Source of the DNA: Neisseria brasiliensis
GTDB taxonomy: Bacteria; Pseudomonadota; Gammaproteobacteria; Burkholderiales; Neisseriaceae
NCBI RefSeq assembly: GCF_009671065.1
Contig: NZ_CP046027.1
Span: 124,001 to 188,000, forward strand
Length of the DNA: 64,000 nt
Direction of reading: 5' to 3'
Both the position numbers and the translations under genes were made by a program. Below, piece by piece: positions 48,656 through 58,714 of the stretch; the stretch's first letter is position 1, and each line of letters opens with the position of its first letter. The notes under the pieces were generated by a model. It did not search any database, was not told where the DNA came from, and saw only the letters and a list, made by a program, of their open reading frames with translations.

Positions 48656-50448
48656 TATTTGTCACTCACTTGCAAAATCGCCAAGAACGCGCTTTGTGGA
48701 ATTTCCACATTGCCCACCTGTTTCATACGGCGTTTACCGGCTTTTTGTTTTTCCAACAGTTTTTTCTTACGCGTGATGTCACCGCCGTAACATTTCGCCA
48801 ATACGTTTTTACGCAGGGCTTTGACGTTTTCACGGGCGATAATCTGGCTGCCGATGGCGGCCTGCACGGCAATGTCAAACATTTGGCGCGGAATCAGTTC
48901 GCGCATTTTGGCGGCCAATTCGCGGCCGCGATGTACTGCTGTTTGACGGTGCACAATCAGGCTCAAGGCATCGACTTTTTCGCCGTTGACCATAATATCC
49001 AATTTAATCAAGTCAGAAGCTTGGAATTCTTTAAACTGATAATCCAAAGAAGCATAGCCGCGCGATGTGGATTTGAGCTTATCAAAGAAATCCATCACCA
49101 CTTCATTCATCGGCAAATCATAGGTCAACATCACTTGGCGACCCATGTATTGCATATTCACCTGCACGCCACGCTTTTGGTTACACAGCGTCATCACGTT
49201 GCCGACATATTCCTGCGGCACTAGAATAGTGGCGGTGATAATCGGCTCGAGAATGGTTTCAATCTGGCTGATGTCGGGCAGCTTAGATGGGTTTTCCACT
49301 TCGATTTTTTCGCCATTTTTCATCACCACTTCATACACCACCGTCGGCGCAGTGGTAATCAAATCCATATCGAATTCGCGTTCCAAACGCTCTTGCACGA
49401 TTTCCAAGTGCAACAAACCCAAGAAGCCGCAACGGAAACCAAAACCCAAGGCTTGCGACACTTCCGGCTCGAACTTCAAAGCTGCATCGTTGAGTTGCAG
49501 TTTTTCCAAAGCATCGCGCAAGGCTTCGTAGTCGTGGCTTTCCACCGGATACAGGCCGGCAAATACCTGACTTTGCACTTCTTGGAAGCCCGGCAGCGGC
49601 TCGGCGGCAGGGTTGGCCATCAGCGTGATGGTATCGCCCACTTTGGCGGAACCCAATTCTTTAATACCGGTAATCAAAAAGCCCACTTCACCGGCTTTCA
49701 ATTCCGGCTTTTGCACCGATTTCGGTGTGAACACGCCCAATTGCTCAACCTGCGTTTCGGCTTTGGTGCTCATGAAACGCACTTTGTCTTTGAGTTTCAG
49801 ACGGCCTTGTTTGATACGAATTAACATCACCACGCCGACATAATTGTCAAACCACGAGTCGATAATCATCGCTTGCAAAGGCGCATCTTCATCACCTTCC
49901 GGCGCCGGCACTTTGGCCACGATTTCTTCCAACACATCTTCCACGCCCAAGCCGCTCTTGGCCGAACACTGCACCGCGCCAATGGCATCGATGCCGATGA
50001 TGTCTTCAATTTCTTGTTCCACACGTTCAGGGTCGGCAGCAGGCAAGTCGATTTTGTTCAACACCGGCACCACTTCCACGCCCAAATCAATGGCGGTATA
50101 GCAGTTGGCCACGGTTTGCGCTTCCACGCCTTGCGACGCGTCCACCACCAACAGCGCGCCTTCGCAAGCAGACAGCGAACGCGACACTTCGTAAGAAAAG
50201 TCAACGTGTCCCGGGGTGTCAATCAGGTTGAGCTGGTAAGTTTGGCCATCACGCGCTTTGTAGCTCAAAGCCGCAGTTTGCGCCTTAATGGTGATGCCGC
50301 GCTCTTTTTCAATATCCATAGAATCCAGCACCTGCGTGCTCATTTCACGCAATTCCAAACCACCGCAATACTGAATGAAACGGTCGGCCAGCGTTGATTT
50401 ACCATGGTCGATGTGGGCAATAATGGAGAAATTTCGGATATTTTTCAT
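48655..50448 (-). CDS. lepA: Elongation factor 4 (LepA)
   Basis: A 597-residue translational GTPase that acts on stalled or mistranslocated ribosomes. G1 is AHIDHGKST (11-19); DTPGHVDF and NKID follow; the C-terminal LepA domain includes [21 protein letters not shown] [17 protein letters not shown]. The start at 50448 gives the exact family N-terminus [15 protein letters not shown]. First gene of the lepA-lepB operon. Confidence 0.95.
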   Translation of the reverse strand: MKNIRNFSIIAHIDHGKSTLADRFIQYCGGLELREMSTQVLDSMDIEKERGITIKAQTAALSYKARDGQTYQLNLIDTPGHVDFSYEVSRSLSACEGALLVVDASQGVEAQTVANCYTAIDLGVEVVPVLNKIDLPAADPERVEQEIEDIIGIDAIGAVQCSAKSGLGVEDVLEEIVAKVPAPEGDEDAPLQAMIIDSWFDNYVGVVMLIRIKQGRLKLKDKVRFMSTKAETQVEQLGVFTPKSVQKPELKAGEVGFLITGIKELGSAKVGDTITLMANPAAEPLPGFQEVQSQVFAGLYPVESHDYEALRDALEKLQLNDAALKFEPEVSQALGFGFRCGFLGLLHLEIVQERLEREFDMDLITTAPTVVYEVVMKNGEKIEVENPSKLPDISQIETILEPIITATILVPQEYVGNVMTLCNQKRGVQVNMQYMGRQVMLTYDLPMNEVVMDFFDKLKSTSRGYASLDYQFKEFQASDLIKLDIMVNGEKVDALSLIVHRQTAVHRGRELAAKMRELIPRQMFDIAVQAAIGSQIIARENVKALRKNVLAKCYGGDITRKKKLLEKQKAGKRRMKQVGNVEIPQSAFLAILQVSDK

Positions 50449-50482
50449 GTAGTTATTTTGATGAGAAGTTCGATGGTTCAAA

Positions 50483-50521
50483 AGGCCGTCTGAAAAAACA
50501 CGGTAAGCTTTCAGACGGCCT
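50483..50521. terminator. DUS hairpin between mtnN and lepA
   Basis: DUS arms 50483-50494 and 50510-50521. It would end mtnN before the lepA leader. Confidence 0.7.
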
Positions 50522-50582
50522 TCCAAATAGAATTAAAATAGCTGTGTATTTTAGCGGAAATTTACTGTTTTTGCATGGGTTT

Positions 50583-51284
50583 TTAAAGCTTGGCGACAAT
50601 CTCCATCACCATCTTCGCCGAACTCACTGCCGCAGTTTTCAAAAATTCTTCAAAACTAATATCTGCTTTTTCATCGGCAGAATCGGATACCGCTCGAATC
50701 ACGACTAATGGCGTATTCAATTGATGGCACGCTTGGGCAATGGCGGCTGCCTCCATTTCTACCGCTTGCACATCATTAAAATGACCGCGGATTTCCGCCA
50801 CACGCTCGCTGCTGTGGACGAATTGGTCGCCGCTGACAATCAAACCACGGCTGACTTGGGCGTGTTCAAATGCTTGCGCGGCATCTTTGGCTACGGCCAT
50901 TAATTGTTCATCACTTTCAAACACAGCAGGTTGCTGCGGCACTTGTCCCCACACATAGCCGAATGCGGTCACATCCACATCATGATGCGCCACGCGCTCG
51001 CCAATCACCACATCTCCAACTTTTAAACCCTTACCTAAGCCGCCCGCGCTGCCGGTATTGATCACACAATCGGGTTGAAACTGATGAATCACCCATGCGG
51101 TGGCGATTGCGGCGTTGACTTTACCAATTCCGCTCAACACCAACACCATGCGCTTGCCGTTGAGCGTACCTTCATAGGCATTAAATTTACCGAATTGATG
51201 TGCTTTAATGTCGTCCATACGCGTTTTCAATAATTCAATTTCCTGCGCCATCGCACCGATAACGGCCACTGTGTTCATGCTCAT
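50583..51284 (-). CDS. mtnN: MTA/SAH nucleosidase
   Basis: A 233-residue 5'-methylthioadenosine/S-adenosylhomocysteine nucleosidase, which recycles SAM by-products. Landmarks: VIGAMAQEIELL, VINTGSAGGLGKGLKVGDVVIGE, and AVEMEAAAIAQAC with the catalytic-site Glu pair, then VIRAVSDSADEKADISFEEF with catalytic Asp. Length and motifs are complete. Confidence 0.95.
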   Translation of the reverse strand: MSMNTVAVIGAMAQEIELLKTRMDDIKAHQFGKFNAYEGTLNGKRMVLVLSGIGKVNAAIATAWVIHQFQPDCVINTGSAGGLGKGLKVGDVVIGERVAHHDVDVTAFGYVWGQVPQQPAVFESDEQLMAVAKDAAQAFEHAQVSRGLIVSGDQFVHSSERVAEIRGHFNDVQAVEMEAAAIAQACHQLNTPLVVIRAVSDSADEKADISFEEFLKTAAVSSAKMVMEIVAKL

Positions 51285-51401
51285 GATTCTGCCTTTCTAA
51301 ATGATTTGCGTGGATTATAACGCAAAGTACCGCTCCTAAATAATGGATAAACCACTATGCGCCTGCGAGGTTATGCCGATTCTTTAACATTGATACCTCA
51401 A

Positions 51402-51430
51402 AGGCCGTCTGAAATCCGTTCAGACGGCCT
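51402..51430. terminator. DUS terminator after modC
   Basis: DUS arms around a 5-base loop, just past the modC stop on the minus strand. Confidence 0.7.
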
Positions 51431-51454
51431 GAGCTCTTTTATTCCATTCATCAT

Positions 51455-52117
51455 TTAATATGAATACTCTTTCTCCAACTCCAACACCCCGTTTTCCATG
51501 TGCCAAATTTCCTGCCCCAAGGCTTCGGCATCGGCGCGGTCGTGGGTAATCAAAATCATCGGCACGCCAGCCGCTTGCCGCAAGGCCAATACTTCGCGGC
51601 GGGTGTGTTCGCGCAATTGGGCATCCAATGCGGAAAACGGTTCATCCAAAAGCAGCAATTTTGGCTCGGTAATCAACATTCTTGCCAAGGCAGTGCGCTG
51701 CTTTTGGCCGCCGGAAATTTGGTTGGGATAATGGTCGGCAATGTGCGCCAATTCAAGTAAATCCAACCAATACTGCGCTTTTTCAGACGGCCTTTTACTT
51801 GGGTTGCACCAACCTGTTTTCAAACCAAAGTCGATATTTTGCGCCACGGTCAAATGCGGAAACAAGGCATAATCTTGAAACAGCAAACCGGCCTTGCGCG
51901 CTTGCGTATTCAGTTTTGTGCGCTCGTCCCACCATGTTTCGCCGTTGATGCGGATATGGCCACTGTCAGGTTGGAGCAAACCGGCCAATAATTGCAAGGT
52001 CAGGCTTTTGCCCGAACCGGATGCACCTAAAATCACAATGCGCTGCGCATCGGATTTCAGGGCGACATTCAAGGCAAACGACGGCAGCTTTTTGTGTAAT
52101 TCAATATCAAACAGCAT
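51455..52117 (-). CDS. modC: Molybdate ABC transporter ATPase (short form)
   Basis: A 220-residue ABC ATPase: Walker A GASGSGKS (31-38), signature ISGGQKQR, Walker B LLLLDEPFSALD, and the switch His in LITHDRADA. It lacks the C-terminal molybdate-sensing TOBE domain found in longer ModC (about 350 residues). The start at 52117 follows GGGAGA and overlaps the modB stop by one base. Assignment to molybdate comes from modA and modB beside it. Confidence 0.85.
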   Translation of the reverse strand: MLFDIELHKKLPSFALNVALKSDAQRIVILGASGSGKSLTLQLLAGLLQPDSGHIRINGETWWDERTKLNTQARKAGLLFQDYALFPHLTVAQNIDFGLKTGWCNPSKRPSEKAQYWLDLLELAHIADHYPNQISGGQKQRTALARMLITEPKLLLLDEPFSALDAQLREHTRREVLALRQAAGVPMILITHDRADAEALGQEIWHMENGVLELEKEYSY

Positions 52118-52791
52118 TATTTTCTCCCGTCTTTCACGCGCATTAAATGTCCGGCAGCCAGCAAAATCATGATACACACCGCCGACACCAGCACCACCAA
52201 ACCATTGGCCAGCGCATCATCTCCGGCTTGTACCGCTTCGTAAATCGCAATCGACAAAGTCTGCGTCTGCCCCGGAATGCTGCCGGCAATCATCAAAGTC
52301 GCACCAAATTCACCCAAGGCACGGGCAAACGCCAACAAAATACCGGCCAAAATGCCGCGCCACGCCAAAGGCAGGCTGACGCGGAAAAACACCGCCGCTT
52401 CACTCAAGCCCAATACCCGCGCCGCCTGCTCCAATTGCGGATTCACTTCTTCAAAAGCCGCCCGTGCCGGTTTGAAAATCAGCGGAAACGTCACCACCAT
52501 CGCCGCAATCACCGCGCCCTGCCATGTAAAAATCAGGTTGATGTCGAACGTGTCTTTGAGCCACACGCCGAATGCGCTGTTGCGGCCGAATGCGACCAAA
52601 AGATAATAGCCCAGCACCGTCGGCGGCAGCACCATCGGCAGAGTCAGCAGCGTATCCAGCACATTGCGCCCGATAAAACGCCAACGCGCCAAAGTAAAGC
52701 CGACCGCCACCGCCAACACAGTATTCAACAGCGTGGCGGTTGCGGCGATTTTGAGCGAAAGGAATAAGGTAGTGAGTAAGGTTTCGTTCAT
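52117..52791 (-). CDS. modB: Molybdate ABC transporter permease
   Basis: A 224-residue permease with about five membrane helices and the EAA-type loop FEEVNPQLEQAARVLGLSEA...FFRVSLPLAWRGI. LPMVLPPTVLGYYLL and RALGEFGATLMIAGSIPGQTQT are characteristic of ModB. The start at 52791 (MNETLLTTLF) is the first ATG; a TTG upstream lies in a DUS hairpin. Confidence 0.9.
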   Translation of the reverse strand: MNETLLTTLFLSLKIAATATLLNTVLAVAVGFTLARWRFIGRNVLDTLLTLPMVLPPTVLGYYLLVAFGRNSAFGVWLKDTFDINLIFTWQGAVIAAMVVTFPLIFKPARAAFEEVNPQLEQAARVLGLSEAAVFFRVSLPLAWRGILAGILLAFARALGEFGATLMIAGSIPGQTQTLSIAIYEAVQAGDDALANGLVVLVSAVCIMILLAAGHLMRVKDGRK

Positions 52792-52802
52792 AGATGGATT
52801 CA

Positions 52803-52835
52803 AGGCCGTCTGAAAAATATGCTTTCAGACGGCCT
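52803..52835. terminator. DUS hairpin between modA and modB
   Basis: DUS arms 52803-52814 and 52824-52835 in the 66-bp gap. It may lower modBC expression relative to modA. Confidence 0.55.
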
Positions 52836-52857
52836 GTTTTATTTTTCATTCAAAATA

Positions 52858-53601
52858 TTAAGGCTTTCTAAAACCATAACGGTTCAACACCGCCTGCCCT
52901 TGCGCCGACAACACATACTGCACAAACCGCTTCGCTTCCGCCGCTTGTTTGGCGTTTTTGCTCACCGCAATCGGGTAAGACACGGGGTTTTGTGTCGGCA
53001 CGGTTGCCAAGATTTTGACCTTGTCCTTCATCAACACCGCATCGGTTCGGTAGACAAAACCGGCATCGACTTCACCGCGTGCAATGTAATCTAAAGATTG
53101 GCGCACGTTTTGCGTGGTGATGATTTTCGGCTGCAAACCTGCCCACAAACCGGCTTTTTCCAAGCTGGCTTTGCTGTAACGACCGACCGGTACGCTGGCC
53201 GGATTGCTTACGGCGATGCGGCCGAACTGTCGGCTTTGTAAATCGCTGAGTTTCGTGACCGCATATCGGCTGTTTTTCGGCGCAGCAATCACCAAGTCAT
53301 TGAGCGCGAACGTTTTGCGGCTGGCCGCATCAATCACGTTTTTCTGCTGCGCCTGATTCATGGTGACTTCATCGGCAAACGCCAATACATCCACCGGCGC
53401 GCCCTGTACTGCCTGCTGCAACAATGCGCCTGAACCGGCGGTATTCAGCTTGATTTTGCTTTGCGGATATTGTTTGTGATAGCGCGTGATGATGTCGTTG
53501 AACGCATCTTTCAGGCTCGCGGCAGCGGATACAGTGATTTCCGCCGCGGATACTTGGCTTGCAACAAAACAAGTCAACAAAAAGGCATAAGGGATTTTCA
53601 T
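52858..53601 (-). CDS. modA: Molybdate-binding protein ModA
   Basis: A 247-residue periplasmic binding protein with a signal peptide (cut after VSAA, near residue 19). VSAAASLKDAFNDI is the family opening; NTAGSGALLQQAVQGAPVDVLAFAD, and ARGEVDAGFVYRTDAV line the oxyanion site. Delivers molybdate to ModBC. First gene of the leftward modABC operon. Confidence 0.92.
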   Translation of the reverse strand: MKIPYAFLLTCFVASQVSAAEITVSAAASLKDAFNDIITRYHKQYPQSKIKLNTAGSGALLQQAVQGAPVDVLAFADEVTMNQAQQKNVIDAASRKTFALNDLVIAAPKNSRYAVTKLSDLQSRQFGRIAVSNPASVPVGRYSKASLEKAGLWAGLQPKIITTQNVRQSLDYIARGEVDAGFVYRTDAVLMKDKVKILATVPTQNPVSYPIAVSKNAKQAAEAKRFVQYVLSAQGQAVLNRYGFRKP

Positions 53602-53702
53602 ACGGCCTACCCGATGGATAAAAAACGTTGTTGTACCACTTCTCCCAATACCCTTTTATACTCATAAAGAACTAATTCATTCAGTTAATATCTCAATAGA
53701 CC

Positions 53703-53845
53703 GAGACCTTTGCAAAACCCTAGATTTGAGTACAATTCAAAGTTGTAGCAGCGCAGAAAGCGAAGACATATCACTTAGATAGGTAAGCTTTCGAGCAGCG
53801 CACAACGAAGAAATGTGCCAAAGATAGGGATTTTGCAAAGGTCTC
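53703..53845. mobile_element. MITE-like repeat, full copy
   Basis: A 143-bp element with terminal inverted repeats GAGACCTTTGCAAAA (53703) and TTTTGCAAAGGTCTC (53845), and no coding frame. The copy at 1343-1474 is a shortened relative. The end sequence is that of IS5-family elements of Neisseria. Confidence 0.7.
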
Positions 53846-53909
53846 AGGCCGTCTGAAAATCAATGAGTGTATAATGCGCCTTTTTAATATTGAAATGTTC
53901 CCCCACACC

Positions 53910-54614
53910 ATGATGGCTTCCCCCAAACAAGAATTTTTACGCGGCATTAAAGACTGCTCGCCCATGCTCATTGGCTTATTGCCGTGGGCGATTATTTTGG
54001 GCGTACAAGGCGGGCAAAAAGGCATGAGTTGGCTGGAAATGATGCTGATGACGGGGATGAATTTTGCCGGCGGCTCGGAATTTGCTGCGGTTGATTTGTG
54101 GACGCATCCACTGCCAATTCTGCTGATTGCCAGCGTAACCTTTATGATCAATTCGCGCCATATTTTGATGGGGGCGGCTTATGCGCCCTATATGAAAAAT
54201 GCGCCGATGAAAAAAGTGTTGCCGTCGCTGTTTTTTATGTGTGACGAATCGTGGGAACTGGGTTTGGCCGATGCACAAAAACGCAAAGCGGCCGGTTTGA
54301 GCGGCTTTAATTTTGCCTATTACGGCGGCACGTGTTTCATTATGTACACCACTTGGATTTTGTTTGCCACCATCGGCGCGGCGGTCGGCCCGATGTTCGG
54401 CGATGTGGCTGCGTGGGGCTTCGGCATGGCGTTTCCGGCGGTATTTTTGGTGATTATGCGCGGCTTGTGGAAGAGCTTTTCGGCAGCGCGACCTTGGTTT
54501 GTCAGCCTGATTGTGGCGGGCATTACCTGCTTGAGTATTGACGGCCCTTGGTATGTACCGGCCGGCGCATTATCGGGCTTACTCACCGCCTATCTCTTAG
54601 GGGAACAAGAATGA
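53910..54614 (+). CDS. azlC: AzlC-family amino-acid exporter subunit
   Basis: A 234-residue membrane protein of the AzlC type, the large subunit of branched-chain amino-acid exporters. GIKDCSPMLIGLLPWAIILG, MNFAGGSEFAAVDLW and NSRHILMGAAYAPYM are conserved. The start is uncertain: ATG at 53910 or 53913 fits the family; the ATG at 53874 overlaps a -10 (TATAAT, 53871-53876) and is unlikely. Overlaps azlD by 4 bases. Confidence 0.85.
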   Translation: MMASPKQEFLRGIKDCSPMLIGLLPWAIILGVQGGQKGMSWLEMMLMTGMNFAGGSEFAAVDLWTHPLPILLIASVTFMINSRHILMGAAYAPYMKNAPMKKVLPSLFFMCDESWELGLADAQKRKAAGLSGFNFAYYGGTCFIMYTTWILFATIGAAVGPMFGDVAAWGFGMAFPAVFLVIMRGLWKSFSAARPWFVSLIVAGITCLSIDGPWYVPAGALSGLLTAYLLGEQE

Positions 54615-54910
54615 TTACGCTTGATTCCTTCCTGCTTTTTTGCGCCATGTTGTGCGTGACTTATTCCACCCGCCTTATCGGCTTTTTCGCCCTACGCAAC
54701 CGCACCTTGAGCAAACGCGCGCAAACAGTAATGGAAGCCGCGCCTGGCTGTGTGTTGATTTCGGTGATTGCGCCTTATTTTGTGTCCGACAAACCGCATG
54801 AGCTGATTGCCATCGCCTTGACTGTCTTGGCCGCCAGCCGTTTTTCGATGTTGGTTACCGTCATCATCGGCGTGGCTTCATCGGGCATACTCGGCTACTT
54901 GATGCGTTGA
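54611..54910 (+). CDS. azlD: AzlD-family exporter subunit
   Basis: A 99-residue membrane protein with about four helices. TYSTRLIGFFALRNRTLSKR and EAAPGCVLISVIAPYF are AzlD landmarks. AGGGGA lies 7 bases before the ATG at 54611, within the azlC end, so both subunits are coupled. Confidence 0.88.
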   Translation: MITLDSFLLFCAMLCVTYSTRLIGFFALRNRTLSKRAQTVMEAAPGCVLISVIAPYFVSDKPHELIAIALTVLAASRFSMLVTVIIGVASSGILGYLMR

Positions 54911-55002
54911 TGCTGCCGTATATCGGTTTATCGCACGCATCGCGTCGCAATCACGTATAATCTTGTTCATAATCCGTTTATTACCCTCAAAGGATGATTC
55001 AG

Positions 55003-56721
55003 ATGGCCTATCAAGAAACGTATCAAAAATGGTTGGATTTTGCCGACATGCCCGACTTCTTAAAACAAGAATTGTCGGACATGGATGAAAAAACCAAAGA
55101 AGACGCATTCTATGCCCCGCTGGAATTCGGTACTGCCGGTATGCGCGGCGTCATCGGCGCCGGTATCAACCGCATCAACCGCTATGTGGTGCGCCAAGCC
55201 ACCGAAGGCTTTGCCCAACTGATTGCCGCCAAAGGCGAAGCCGCAAAAAACGCCGGCGTGGTGATTGCCTATGATTCGCGCCATTTTTCGCAAGAATTTG
55301 CCTTTGATTCCGCTGCTTTGTTGGCGCAACACGGCATTCAGGCGTATGTGTTTGAATCCTTGCGCCCGACCCCTGAATTATCCTTTGCCGTGCGCGAACT
55401 CAAAGCCGCCGGCGGCATCATGATTACCGCCAGCCACAATCCGGCTGAATTTAACGGCTATAAAGTCTATGGTGAAGACGGCGGCCAATTGTCGCCTGAT
55501 GATGCCGCAGCTTTGACCAAACTCATCCGCGCTGTGGACGACCCGTTCACCATCCAAGTGGCCGATTTCGATGCCGCCAAAGCCGACGGTAAAATCAAGC
55601 TACTGGGCGAAGAGATGGACCAAAAATACTTGGCCGCCGTCAAAACCGTCACCATTAATCCCGAATTGATTGCCCAACACGGCAAAGACCTGAAAATCGT
55701 CTATACCCCGCTGCACGGCACCGGCGAAATGATGGTGCGCCGCGCCTTGAAGCAAGCCGGTTTTGAGTCGTTTGAACTGGTTGAAGAACAAGCCATCGCC
55801 GATCCAAACTTCACCACCGCACCTTCGCCAAATCCCGAAAGCCAAGCCGCGTTTGCTTTGGCCGAAAAACTGGGCGCAGCAGTCGGCGCTGATTTGCTGC
55901 TCGGCACCGACCCCGATGCCGACCGCTTGGGCGTGGAAATCCGCCAAGCCGACGGCAGCTACTTGACCTTAACCGGCAACCAAATCGGTGCGGTCATGGC
56001 GAAATACATTTTGAAAGCCCACCGCCAAGCCGGTACACTGCCAACAAACGGCGCGATTTGCAAATCCATCGTTTCCACCGAATTAGTCGGCAAAATCGCC
56101 GAAAGCTATGGCGTGACCGTATTCAATGTTTTGACCGGTTTCAAATTCGTGGCCGAAAAAATCGCCGAATTCGAGCGCACGCAAGCTTATGATTATTTGT
56201 TCGGTTTTGAAGAGAGCAACGGCTATTTAATCAAACCGTTCGCCCGCGACAAAGACTCGGTGCAAGCCGCAGTGATGTTTGCAGAAATCGCCGCCTACTA
56301 CCGCTCGCGCGGCATGACGTTGGCCGATGGTCTTGACGAAATCTATCGCGAATACGGCTATTATTTCGACAAACCGATTTCCATCACCATGACCGGCATC
56401 GACGGTGCGGCAGAAATCCAAGCGATTATGGACAAATTCCGTGCCAACGCGCCGAAGCAGTTTAACGGCACAAACATCATCAAAGTAGAAGATTTCCAAG
56501 CGCAAACCGCCACCGATTCAGACGGCAAGGTTACTGCTTTGAACACATCGCCAAGCAATGTTTTGAAATACTACTTGGCCGATGGTTCTTGGGTAGCCGT
56601 GCGCCCTTCCGGCACCGAGCCGAAAATCAAATTCTACATTTCAGCCGTCGGCAGCAGCATGAACGAAGCTGAAGGCAAGTTCAAAGAAATGTATAAAGAA
56701 ATCAAAGCCTTTATTGCTTGA
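55003..56721 (+). CDS. Phosphohexomutase (phosphoglucomutase/phosphomannomutase type)
   Basis: A 572-residue alpha-D-phosphohexomutase interconverting hexose 1- and 6-phosphates. The phosphoserine loop is TASHNP (142-147, S144); the metal loop is GTDPDADRLG; sugar loop FGFEESNGYL; phosphate loop RPSGTEPK. The length matches the PgcA/PGM2-like group, longer than AlgC-type PMM/PGM. AAGGA lies 9 bases before the ATG at 55003. The preferred sugar cannot be told. Confidence 0.88.
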   Translation: MAYQETYQKWLDFADMPDFLKQELSDMDEKTKEDAFYAPLEFGTAGMRGVIGAGINRINRYVVRQATEGFAQLIAAKGEAAKNAGVVIAYDSRHFSQEFAFDSAALLAQHGIQAYVFESLRPTPELSFAVRELKAAGGIMITASHNPAEFNGYKVYGEDGGQLSPDDAAALTKLIRAVDDPFTIQVADFDAAKADGKIKLLGEEMDQKYLAAVKTVTINPELIAQHGKDLKIVYTPLHGTGEMMVRRALKQAGFESFELVEEQAIADPNFTTAPSPNPESQAAFALAEKLGAAVGADLLLGTDPDADRLGVEIRQADGSYLTLTGNQIGAVMAKYILKAHRQAGTLPTNGAICKSIVSTELVGKIAESYGVTVFNVLTGFKFVAEKIAEFERTQAYDYLFGFEESNGYLIKPFARDKDSVQAAVMFAEIAAYYRSRGMTLADGLDEIYREYGYYFDKPISITMTGIDGAAEIQAIMDKFRANAPKQFNGTNIIKVEDFQAQTATDSDGKVTALNTSPSNVLKYYLADGSWVAVRPSGTEPKIKFYISAVGSSMNEAEGKFKEMYKEIKAFIA

Positions 56722-56744
56722 TTGGGTTTGATTTTTCGACAACA

Positions 56745-56777
56745 AGGCCGTCTGAACAATCAATTTTCAGACGGCCT
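56745..56777. terminator. DUS terminator after the phosphohexomutase
   Basis: DUS arms 56745-56756 and 56766-56777. Confidence 0.75.
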
Positions 56778-56848
56778 TCTGCTTATCTATCGATTCAAAT
56801 TGTTATGCTTCTACACCACAATTTTCACGCGCCGACACGCAAATCCCG

Positions 56849-56864
56849 TATAATGCCGTCTGAA
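56849..56864 (+). promoter_or_regulatory. -10 element fused to a DUS, rlmB promoter
   Basis: TATAAT (56849-56854) shares its last two bases with ATGCCGTCTGAA (56853-56864). The same fusion precedes dut. Confidence 0.6.
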
Positions 56865-56884
56865 ACATTTTCTTAAGTAAAACA

Positions 56885-57634
56885 ATGGCCAACCAAAGAT
56901 TGATTTACGGCTTTCACGCCGTTAACGCCCGCTTGTGGCAAAACCCGAAATCCATTACCGAACTCTACATTCAAGAAGGCAAAAACGATGCCCGCACACG
57001 CGAAGTGTTGGAAAAAGCCGCCGCCGAAAACGTGCGCCTGCATTTTGCCGATGCCAGCCGTCTCGATACCATCGCCAAAGGCGCGCGCCATCAAGGCGTG
57101 GTCGGCTTTATCGACGCGTCTAAAAACCACGTCCACTTGGAAGACGTATTGGAAAACCTGCGCGAACCGGCCTTTTTATTGGTGCTCGACGGCATTACCG
57201 ACCCACACAATCTCGGCGCGTGTCTGCGTACCGCTGATGCCATGGGTGTGCATGCGGTAATTGCACCCAAAGACAAAAGCGCGGGCTTGAATGCCACTGT
57301 CAGCAAAGTGGCCTGCGGCGCGGCCGAAACCGTGCCTTACATTACCGTCACCAATTTGGCACGCACCTTGCGCGAATTGAAAGAATACGGCATTTGGATT
57401 GTCGGCACCGATATGGGCGGCCAATCCGATTTGTACCACACCGACCTGCCCGAAAGCGTGGCATGGGTGATGGGCAACGAAGGCGAAGGCATGCGCCGAC
57501 TGACGCGCGAACATTGCGATATGCTGGTGTCGATTCCAATGTTCGGCACGGTCGAGAGCATGAATGTGTCGGTATCCGCCGGTATGGTGTTGAGCGAAAC
57601 ACGCCGTCAGCGGGTGTTGAAAGCAGAACAGTAA
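56885..57634 (+). CDS. rlmB: 23S rRNA 2'-O-methyltransferase RlmB
   Basis: A 249-residue SPOUT methyltransferase that methylates G2251 of 23S rRNA. An N-terminal substrate-binding domain (about 1-70) precedes the knot domain with [24 protein letters not shown] and [14 protein letters not shown], which bind SAM. Length is typical of RlmB/TrmH. Confidence 0.93.
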   Translation: MANQRLIYGFHAVNARLWQNPKSITELYIQEGKNDARTREVLEKAAAENVRLHFADASRLDTIAKGARHQGVVGFIDASKNHVHLEDVLENLREPAFLLVLDGITDPHNLGACLRTADAMGVHAVIAPKDKSAGLNATVSKVACGAAETVPYITVTNLARTLRELKEYGIWIVGTDMGGQSDLYHTDLPESVAWVMGNEGEGMRRLTREHCDMLVSIPMFGTVESMNVSVSAGMVLSETRRQRVLKAEQ

Positions 57635-57646
57635 ACCTACACATCA

Positions 57647-57682
57647 AAATGCCGTCTGAAAATGTTTTCAGACGGCATTTTT
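57647..57682. terminator. ATG-type DUS terminator
   Basis: ATGCCGTCTGAA (57649-57660) pairs with 57667-57678 and a T tail. Confidence 0.8.
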
Positions 57683-57705
57683 TATTGGAATTTCAAAACG
57701 CATTC

Positions 57706-58632
57706 CTACAATAAAGACAACACATAGCGCGTAGCAAACGCCTGCGTTTCCCCTGCCTGCAATACCTGCAAGCCCAAGCCATTATTGAAACTGTCCGGCG
57801 CACCGCTCAAGTTTTCCAAAGCAATCGAATCGCGTGTCTGCGGAACATAGATTTGCAGATACGGATAGCGTGAATCCGGATAAATGCGCAGTTGCAGCTT
57901 TTCACCGCTCAACACGCAAGCCGGTTGGTTAAAATCAGTCAACACGAAACTGTTGTCCAGCGTGATGCCCTGCATACTCAAGGCCATCTGAAAGCGGGTA
58001 TCGGGCAGGATATTGCCGTTGGCGACCAAATCTTGGTCGAATTCCAACCGCTCGCTGCTGTTGAGCTGCATCGTCCAATCATCCACCTTGCCGCCCAAAG
58101 TGAAATAAGGATGCCAGCCGTCGGCCAGCGGCATGGCGCGGTTGCCGGTGTTGGTTGCGCGCGTGGTGACACTCAGGCCGTCTGAAGCCAATCGGTACAC
58201 AATATTCAGGCGATAGGCAAAAGGATAGCCGCTGTCATCTTGGCGGTAATCTGCCGCCAGCTCTACCCAAGCCGATTGCGCATCCGCGCCACTATCGACA
58301 ATGACAAAATCACAGTCATATATCAAACCGTGCAACGCGTGGCCGGCTGCCTGAAATTTGCCCTCAAGCTGATAATGCTGCCCGTCAAACACATATTTAC
58401 CATGCCGCACGCGACAGGCAAACGGGCTGAGTTTGGCGCTGTGAAAACCATCGGTCAGCATTTGGCGGCATTGCTCTGGCGATTGATGCCCTTTGATGGT
58501 GTTGAACCAAGTGCCGTCAGGCTGCAGGATTTCATAGCGGTTGAGCAAGGCGCCAAAGGTGTAAATTTCGGCGCGACGTTGGCCGCTGTAGGTTAATACA
58601 ATGGTTTCTTCCGATAAATCAAGGCTGAACAT
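57706..58632 (-). CDS. Aldose 1-epimerase-like protein
   Basis: A 308-residue galactose mutarotase-like protein. HALHGLIYD and DGWHPYFTLG carry the conserved histidines and IALENLSGAPDSFNNG the conserved Glu. These enzymes interconvert sugar anomers; some members (YeaD-like) act on hexose 6-phosphates. Whether it serves galactose or the adjacent phosphohexomutase pathway is unknown. Confidence 0.8.
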   Translation of the reverse strand: MFSLDLSEETIVLTYSGQRRAEIYTFGALLNRYEILQPDGTWFNTIKGHQSPEQCRQMLTDGFHSAKLSPFACRVRHGKYVFDGQHYQLEGKFQAAGHALHGLIYDCDFVIVDSGADAQSAWVELAADYRQDDSGYPFAYRLNIVYRLASDGLSVTTRATNTGNRAMPLADGWHPYFTLGGKVDDWTMQLNSSERLEFDQDLVANGNILPDTRFQMALSMQGITLDNSFVLTDFNQPACVLSGEKLQLRIYPDSRYPYLQIYVPQTRDSIALENLSGAPDSFNNGLGLQVLQAGETQAFATRYVLSLL

Positions 58633-58657
58633 CTTCGCTCATTTCTCCATACACAAA

Positions 58658-58697
58658 ATGCCGTCTGAAAATCATTTCACAGACATTCAGACGGCAT
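58658..58697. terminator. ATG-type DUS hairpin between rluB and the epimerase gene
   Basis: ATGCCGTCTGAA (58658-58669) pairs with 58686-58697 with a 16-base loop, past the rluB stop. Confidence 0.65.
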
Positions 58698-58714
58698 CGA
58701 TTTCACTCAACTAC

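Noticed and set aside
49873..50397. Open frame of 174 residues on the plus strand
   Set aside because: It is antisense to the highly conserved GTPase domain of lepA; composition reflects the opposite coding strand.
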